31,392 nucleotides of DNA from a virus, in IMG/VR virus record IMGVR_UViG_3300030104_002360, positions 1 to 31,392 of that record, one strand, 5' to 3'. Below the pieces are notes generated by a model. That model was not told the origin of the DNA and made no database searches. It saw only the letters and a list, made by a program, of their open reading frames with translations. The position numbers and the translations under genes are program-made. Shown in pieces: positions 18,352 through 27,300 of this stretch (position 1 is the first letter of the stretch; each line of letters begins with the position of its first letter).

Positions 18352-21300
18352 ATGCAAGAAGATTTATTAAATTACGCAGATCCTTCATTAATCAATCAAG
18401 GAACAGCTTCACAACCAGAGCAAAGTGAATTAGGTGCAAATCCAATGTTGTCTTCAGATGATTCTGATTATTTAGCACAACAAGCTGCAATTAGTGGAGT
18501 AGAAGAAACTATTAATCCTTTAACATCTGGCTTACAAAAAAGAGATGAACAAGCTACCAATCAAGGCTACGTTGATCCTGAGTTAATGTTTGAAGGCAAC
18601 CTTGAAAAAGGTGCTAAAAGCTTAGTAGCAGGTGTTGGTATTGTTGTTAACGATATAGGCAACATGATTGATTACGCTGCAATGACAATGTTGCCAGATG
18701 AAGTTAGAAAGTCTGATACGTTTATGAATCTTGCAGAAAGATTGCCAAACTTTCATGAGTATGGTGATGCTTTACAAAAATGGGGTGAGGTACACCAATC
18801 TCCAGGTCTTGATGAGTTTACTTTAGATGATATGTTTAAAGCTGAGTTTTGGTTTACTGACGTAGCAAAAACTCTTCCCTACATGGCTGCTATGTTTATT
18901 CCAGGAGCACAAGGTGCTGGTATAGCAAGAGGCCTTATGATGGCAGGAGCAAAATCTGCAGCTAAAAGAGGTTTGTTTGGTTCAGCTAAAAGAATGCTTG
19001 GCGTAAGAGCCGCACAAGAAACTGCTAAAGCAGCAGCTAAAGGCGGAGCAAAAGCTGTTGCAGGTGCTGCAGCAACAACAGGAGGAACAGGTTTGATGGG
19101 TGCACTAGCAACATCTACTGCGGCAGGCGAAATAGGTTTAACATCTTTAGGTTCTGGCCTTGCTACATGGTTGGGTGCTGGTACAGCAAGTACAACTGTA
19201 ATTGGTGCAGGTCTAGCAGGAGACGTGTATAATAGAGCAGTAGATATGGGTATGACTGAAGAAGAGGCTGGTGAAGCTGCTCATGGTACGTTTATAGATA
19301 ACATGGCTTGGATAGGTCTTAATGGTTTATCTTGGGGTGTTCAATTTGGTGGAGTTTCTGGTAGAGCATTTAGAGCTTTTAATAAAATGAAAGGTGGAGC
19401 TCAAACAGCTAATCAACTACAAAAAACTTTTGGGCAAAGACTTATGCAACATGCTCGTAGAGGTGCAGCATCAGGGACGTTTGAAGGTACAGAAGAAATG
19501 TTTCAAGAAACATACGAAACTTGGGTGCAAGAGAAAAATTTAGCAGAAGCTAGAGGTGAAGAGTTTATTTCCTACACAGACTTTTTAACGTCAGACGAAA
19601 ACAGAAAAACACTAGGTGTATCGTTTGCTGCTGGTTTCCTTATGGGGGGTCGTGGTGGATTTATGAATAGTGTTGCAGAAAATGGTAGGAGAATTTTTAA
19701 TAAAAGAGTTTCTATTGATGACGACATTAACATGTATGAAAACATGACTGAAGCTCAAAGAAAAATTAGAACTCTTGAGATTATAGAAGCTGCTGTTAGA
19801 GAAGATCAACTGGATGGTCTTAATGGTACGTTAGACAAATTGCAAAAAGCAGGTAAAATATCTGCAGAAGAAAGAGTTGATCTTGACAATATAATTGTTG
19901 AGTACGCTGAAATAGCAGCTACCCTTCCTTTTAAAGAAAAACTAACAGAGGTTGGACAACAAACTTTGTTTAACTTAAAAGTTAAGCAAAATCAAAATAA
20001 TAAAGCTAAAGCAAATTTAGAAGCTTTAAAAGACAAAAGTTTACAAGAAGCAAATGACAATTTAACTGGTAAAGTCTTAAATGATCAAATAGCTTTAATA
20101 GAAGCAGAGCACGTTGTTAACATGACAAATCTCGAAAACGAGATGAATGAAAATAACGAGGCTGTAGCTAAATTGCTTACTGCTAAAAAATATTCTGAAA
20201 AGAGTAAAGCAGTTGATCAAAAAAGAGTATCAGAAATAAATAAGTTTGTAGAGACTGAGGAGTATGCTAATATGTCTGACTCAGCAAAACAAGATTTATT
20301 ACAAGAAAGACAAAACCTACAAGAAAGAATTAAAGAAGATTCTTATGTAGTTAATGATGCTCTTTCTATGACAGAGTCTGAGTTTCAACAATTTACTACA
20401 GAAGGTGCAGAGCAAAAGGCTGTTGCCGATAAAGAAGCTGCCGAAGCTGCAGGTTTAAAAGCAGAACAAGCAGCAGAGAAAAGTAAAGAAAAAGCTAAAT
20501 CTTTATTTGAAAAAGGTAAAGAGTTATTTGGTAAAGCATATAATGCAACTAGAGATTTTGCAAAAAAGCAAGCACTATCATTTAAAGAAAGTTCAGCTAT
20601 AAAAAGAGTTACTAAGCCTATAACTGAAGATATACAAAAACTTGTTGATGAAGGAAAGTCAGCAGAAGAAATATCTGAATTTATAAAAAGTAAATTAACT
20701 CCTGAGCAAATAGAAAAATCTGGCCTTACAAAAGAAAGATTAAATGAGCTTATAGATGAAGCATCTGTATTTTATACTGGTGCTAAACCTGAAGGTGAAG
20801 CTGTAGAAGTTGAGGCAGAAGAAAAGTTAAAAACAGATCCTAAAACACCTACAGTTACAGACGATGAAGTCTTTGATGAAATAAAAAGAAGACGTAAAGA
20901 AGCTGGTAAGAAAGGTAAAGGATCTGGTATAGAAGGGGTTACAACGCAAGAAGAAGTAGATGCTGTAAGAGAAGAATTAATTAAAGCTAAACAAGATGCA
21001 GAAGCAGAATCAGTTATCCCAGAAGGACAAGAACAAATTAACCCAGAAGAGGCAGAGAAAGAATCACAGAAAAGCGCTGAGCAAGCTAAAGAAGAGTCTC
21101 AATCGACAGTAGATAGTGTTTTAGAGTTTGCTAAAAATGTAGCTAAGAAAAGTAAAAAACTTTTATCTCGAAAAGAAAATAAAGAGTTAGACAAAGCTAT
21201 TACTGATCTAGGTAAAAAGTGGAAAAAAATTCTTCCAAAAGTAAAAAGTAAAAAACTAAAAGTAGAAGACGAAACGACTAAAGGTACTTTGTCTTATTAC

Positions 21301-24300
21301 GCTTCTATAAATCCAGGTCTACACGGAGCAGTTATGGATGCTGCATCAAAAAAGTTTCCTGACAAGCAATTGTTAATATTACGAAACGTTATTGATGAAT
21401 ATGGAGAGCAAGTTGGTGGTTACGCTATGGGTTCTGCTGTATTAGCAAAAGAAGGATCTGATCTAGCTCTTAGAATAATGCACGAGTATGGTCACGTTTA
21501 TTACGATATGCTAAAAGACAATCCATCTTTTATGCGTGGAGTAAATAAAATTATAGGAAGTGATATTTATAATGATGTTAAAAAACAATACCCAGAATTA
21601 ATTTTATATAAAACATCTGACGGAAATATTGTTAGTGCTGGAGATTTAATAACTCAAGTAGAAAGTAGTAGACTTGTAGAAAATAAAAAATACAAAGAAA
21701 CTATTGAGGCGTTTAGAGAAGCAGTTAAAAGTGGTGATGGAGAGGCTATAAATTCTTTGGCTAATAATCTTTTAAATAAATTACAGGAAGATGGTGTTGC
21801 AAAAGTTTTACCAGATGAGCAACAAGTAGACATTATAGAAGAAGCGTTTGTTACATCATTAGCTCCTCAGCTTGCTACTAAATTAGATTTGTTATTTGAA
21901 AAACCTGCAGAAGCTAAAGAGTATAAGTCTTTTATTAGAAGAACTACAGAAAGAGTTGCAAAAATGTTTACTCCTTCTGATTCTAAAAAAATATTATCCG
22001 AGGTAGATAGAAGTTTTGAAAATCTTACTACAGATGAAATGTATAGTAAAATAGCAGATGATTTTGCTAAAGGTACGCAGGGCGGTAGTTTAAAATTCCA
22101 AAAATCTAGATCGAAAAGATTAAAGTTAAATAGAACATTTTCAGCGTCAATAGCCGTTGCGATGAATAAGATGACTCCAAATATGTATAACACAATGAGT
22201 ATACAAGAGTTATCTAAAACAGCGATTGATTTTGCTACACAATACTCTAAGTCTGTTGGTGAAGAAGTAAAAATTACAAAAGAACTTAGAGAGGAAGTTG
22301 AAAATAGATTACTTAGACATCAAGAAGCGTTAAAAGGATTTTCTTTATCTCCTTCTGGAAAAACTAATGGTGTATCTGATATTTATAAAGCAGCGGGAAT
22401 GAAACAAAATCTTCCTAGCGATTCAGAGCAACAACAAGAAAACTTTGAAGAAGTAGAAACTTTATTAGAAGATTCTGATTTAGGTTCTGATTGGTATATG
22501 TCCCCTGAAAAAGCAATGGACAATTCTACATCAACTTTTATTACTGCTATAATGAAAATAGCAAATCCTAATAGTAAAGGAGTGTACAAAAAATCAAGAC
22601 TAGAGGCAGGGTTATTAAGTATGGCTCATGCTAATAGAGATAACGTTAATGATTTTACTAGATCTTTTATGAGTTCAAGTGATCCTCATATTAAAAAAGC
22701 TAGAGAGATAATGAAGGAAAGACTTTCTGAAGGAGAAATGCTTTCTGCTATTAGAGATATTCACAACAACTACAGAAATAAATTTATAGAGTCAATATTA
22801 AATACAACTGTAACTAGTGATGGTGCTATATCTGAATCTGTAGCTATACATGATTCTGAAAGAAATAGAGTTAATACTATGAAGAGAAGAGGTAATGAAA
22901 TTTTCTTCAAAGGTAAATCTATGTTAAAAAGTGTTGTATTAGATAAAATATCTGCAGCACAAGCAAAAATAAAAAAAGGTCAAAAACTATCTCAACAAGA
23001 AAGTGTAGAGATTGCAGCGGCTATTTTAAGATCAGTAGAAGGTGTAGATAATTATTTAGATTATGATCAACTAGCAAACATAAGATTGTATAGAGGTAAT
23101 AGACTTTTAAATATACAAGACTACATAACTGATATTATATCAGATAAAAGTTTGATTGACAAAAAGACTGGTAAAACTTATTTATCTCAAGGAAAAATTC
23201 CTGTTATGAATATGGTTCCTTTATTTAAAAGTATGGTTATAGCGTCTAGAGGTAAAAATGCTATTAAATCTGTTTTAGATGTTAATGGTAATATGACTTT
23301 AGGTTTTAATTATAATAACAATTTACTTAATAGTGTTGATGTTATAATTAACATGGCTAAAAGTCCAGAAGGTAGAAAAAAATTAGCGCAAAAATATTTA
23401 AAGAAAAGAAAAGGTAAGCTTGTTGGTAATCCATTTATTGAAATGGTTATTGGTCTTGGTGTTAATGGTATGGCAGACCAAGCTTATCAAATAGGTTTTG
23501 ATGGTGGCGTTATTTCTTACAGAGATGGTGACGGTAAAGGTGTAAAATTTGAGCAACAAACTAAAGATGATATTGTTCAGTTTGATATGGAAAAATTTGC
23601 GTCTAATTGGGATTCAAGAAAGCCTGGAAAAACTAGAAGCTTTTACACTCAGCCAATAGCAATTTTTGCAAACTCAAAAAGAAGATACTCTATTGCTGCT
23701 CCAATGGCTACTACTGAAGCACAAAAACAAAAAGTAATAAGTGGTTTAATTGCAAAAAAAGATCACAAAGTAAAATATAAAGATGGTGAGTTAGCTTTAG
23801 GTTTTGAAATAAAAGCTAATGGTAAGTATGATATTTCTCCAGAAGTTTCTAAAATGAAACAATGGTTTTATGGCAACCCTAATTTAATTAAATCAAACAA
23901 AGTTTTATCTAAATATGCAACTGTTTCTGGTGATAGAGTTACAATAACATTAGAAGGAGAGCAAATGATAGAAGACTATGTATTTAATTACATGGTAAAT
24001 AGTTATTATACACAACAGCTTTTTGTTGGTAAACACGCACAAGCAAAAAGTCAATCTGATTATATAAAAAGAGCTACAGGAGCTATAGCAAGACACGATG
24101 GTTCTATGAGGGGAGTTGCTATTGAGCCAATGATATATAAAGATGTAGATGAAAATGGTGTAAATGCCACTGATGCTGGTGCATTCATATTACCTGAAGA
24201 CGTTCCTATGATCCAGGACAGAGTTAGTAATAATGTCGGTAGAGGATTTAAGTTTGTTTATTATGGTAGTGATATGCGTGTAGATGATGAAAACACAAAC

Positions 24301-27300
24301 ATGGTTGGTGATGAATCAATAGCAGATCAAGATTATTATTTTAAAACATATGTGCATGTACTAGACCCTGAGTTTATTGCAGATTCTCCAGAATTACAAA
24401 AAATAGAAAGAGAATTAAGAGCTAGAAAGAAATTTAATAATAACCAACAAAACATGTTTGGTGAAGTATTAAATATAGCAATGTATGAAAGCGCTGCTAA
24501 AAAAGCTCCAGCAATACATGGGACATCAGCGTCTGCTGAAAGTTTTGAAGAAGGCTCAGAAGCTTGGAATCAACTTAATGACGCTTATATGTCTGGAGAT
24601 AAAGTTGTTGGTATTGATGGTGCTAACATGGGTATACAATTACCTATGGATAAATATAGAGAAGAGGTTGTAGAGCCAACACAAATGTCTGCAGCAGACT
24701 TAAATGAATTGACACCTGAGCAAGTTGAAAACATGCAGGAAATATTAAAGCTAAGACAAGAAGCTTTAGATTTAGCTCTTGAAGAAGCTGCAGGGGATAT
24801 TTTATCTGAAGGAATAGATGCTACTCCAGAAGCACGAGCTAAGAGTAAAAAAGCAGTTACAGATAAAATAAGTAAAAGTTCTGTAGCCTCTACATTTAAT
24901 GGTATAGCAAGATACCAAGCTATAACAAATCCTAGAGTAAGTCAAAACTTGCCTTCACTATCTAAGTTTTATGGTAATAGCATTAGAAGTTCTGTAAAAA
25001 AATCTTCTAAAGTTATGACCGCTGGTACAATAGCGATACAAGGTGTTGCTGTAGGTAAAGGATTAAAAGGGTATTTTGATGAGAATGGAAATGAGTACAT
25101 AGGTATGAGATATGAAGTTCAGCCTGATGGTACTACAATTAAAAAACGTGCTATACTGCCAGCAGAAGCAATTGTTCCAGCTGGTTTAAAAGGTAAATAT
25201 TTTGCTAGAGTTGATAAAGAATTTAATAACGAAACTGAAGCAAAAAGATACGCTGATAGTTTAGTTGTAGATAGAGCAGCGTCTAGCAATGTAGACAAGG
25301 CTGGTGTTAGAATAAAAGGGTTAAATAGAAAATTTCCTAGCGCAAGAGCAGCTAAAGAATTTTTATACAATAAAATTGCTGTTCAGCCTGATGGTAAATT
25401 TATTATTCTTGGTGATGAGTTTTTTGGACCTCGTGTTCCTGCTCACGGAAAACAATCTAAACCTATTATGGAAATTAAAGGTTTCCAAAAAGAAGTTTTA
25501 GATAAGAATGGTAAACACTTAAACAATCATATACAAGTTTCACCAGAAATAAATAGAATATTAGGTTCAGATCATGATGGTGATAGTTTGTTTATAAATT
25601 TACCTTATGATAATCCTAAAACTAAAAGACAAGAAAAAGTAAACGAGCTTTTAGATAAGCAGTTTAAGTTCTACAGAAATGTTGCAATGTTTGATTTATT
25701 GACCGCATCAATGGAATATGAAGCTGATGTTGAGGCTAGAATAAAATCTATAGAAAAGAAAAATCCTAACAGAGCAAAACGATCTTCACAAACATCGCCT
25801 ATAGGTGCTTCTGAGTTTTTTGAAGAAAATGTTCAAGGTAGTGGAATGATTGGTACTATTGCTGCTCTTAATAACGGTATGTCTTATACTGCAAGATATG
25901 GTGTTGAGTTAGGTGTTGAAGGCGGTATAACTGTAGATGGTAAAACTGTAGAAAAATTTCAAGACGACACAAGCCGTATAGGTAAAGAATCTCTTTCTTT
26001 TAAAAATGCAGTATTATTAAACATAGCGCTAGATAATACAAAAAATCAACACGCAACTGCTTTAGGTATGAATCCTTCCACTATAAGTGCTGTAGCTCTT
26101 ATGACTAGATTAGGATTTGATAGTTCTTCTTTAGATTCTATATTTACTTCTAAAGCTTCAGAATTGTACGCTAAATTTAAAGGTAAAAAAGCTTTAAAAG
26201 ATCAAACGTTTATTAATACTAATGAAACAAGCGCTGCGGTATTAGCATATATGAATATGTTTGGAGGTACAGCAGAACAAGCAAGAAAAGCTCTTGATAA
26301 CGCTATTGCTTTAGGAGGTATTAATATAGACACATCTTTAATTACAGGTAAAGATATTGATCAAATGACATCAGATGAGAAACAACAAATGGTTTCTATA
26401 CTTGCGATGTTTGAAGTATCAGAAGGTGTAACTAAAGATATTTATGCTATTAATAACATGCTTGGGCAACACAAAAACGTTGCTTACAATGAGCATGAAG
26501 CAAATAAACAAATTTCAGATTTTAATGACATTATAGGGGGTAGAAGTTCTCTAAAAGGTAATGGTTTAACAGAGCTCAACAATAACCCTATAATAAAATC
26601 TTATAAAGATAGATTAACAAAAACATCTGCTATATATCAAAGTAATAATATTACAGGTACAAATCACGCATCTAGGACTATGGAGTTAATAGAAAACTTA
26701 ACTGGTAATGAAAATATAGCTAGAAGAGATGGTGACGAGCAAAGTAAAATTGTTAGAGATGTATTTACTAATACTCTTCAGAATACAGTTCCTATGTTTA
26801 AAAAGACATTAAAACATTTAGGTAATTTTGAAGGAGATCGACCAGAGCCAAAGGTTAATAAGGTTGTTAGAAACTTACAAGAAAAAATCCAAGAAAGAAA
26901 TTTGGAAGACAATTTATTTATTCAAGCAATTGAATTTGGTTTTTATGAAGGTTATGGTAATAACATGGATAAATATACTTTAAAACCAAATGTAGATTTT
27001 ATAAATGAGTATACTACTGACGGTGAAATTTTAGCAATAAGAAAAGCTTATAGTGAATTACCGTTAGACGTTCAAGAAGATATATTTATAGTTGATTCTA
27101 TAGTTAATGAGTTAGGATATAGAAATACATCTGTTCAACCTTTGTTTGATATGAAGACTTTAGAAAAGTTAAGCGAGGAAATTGATACAGTACATCAAGA
27201 AGTTTTAGATGATCTTTCTGACATAATTAGTCCTGAGTTAATGGCTGAGTCTATTATATTAGATAATCCTGAAATTATACCTACAGCCGCAAGAATACAT

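Noticed and set aside
24485-24673. Plus-strand 62-codon frame inside the giant gene
   Set aside because: It is out of frame within continuous coding sequence, low in complexity and without a plausible leader.
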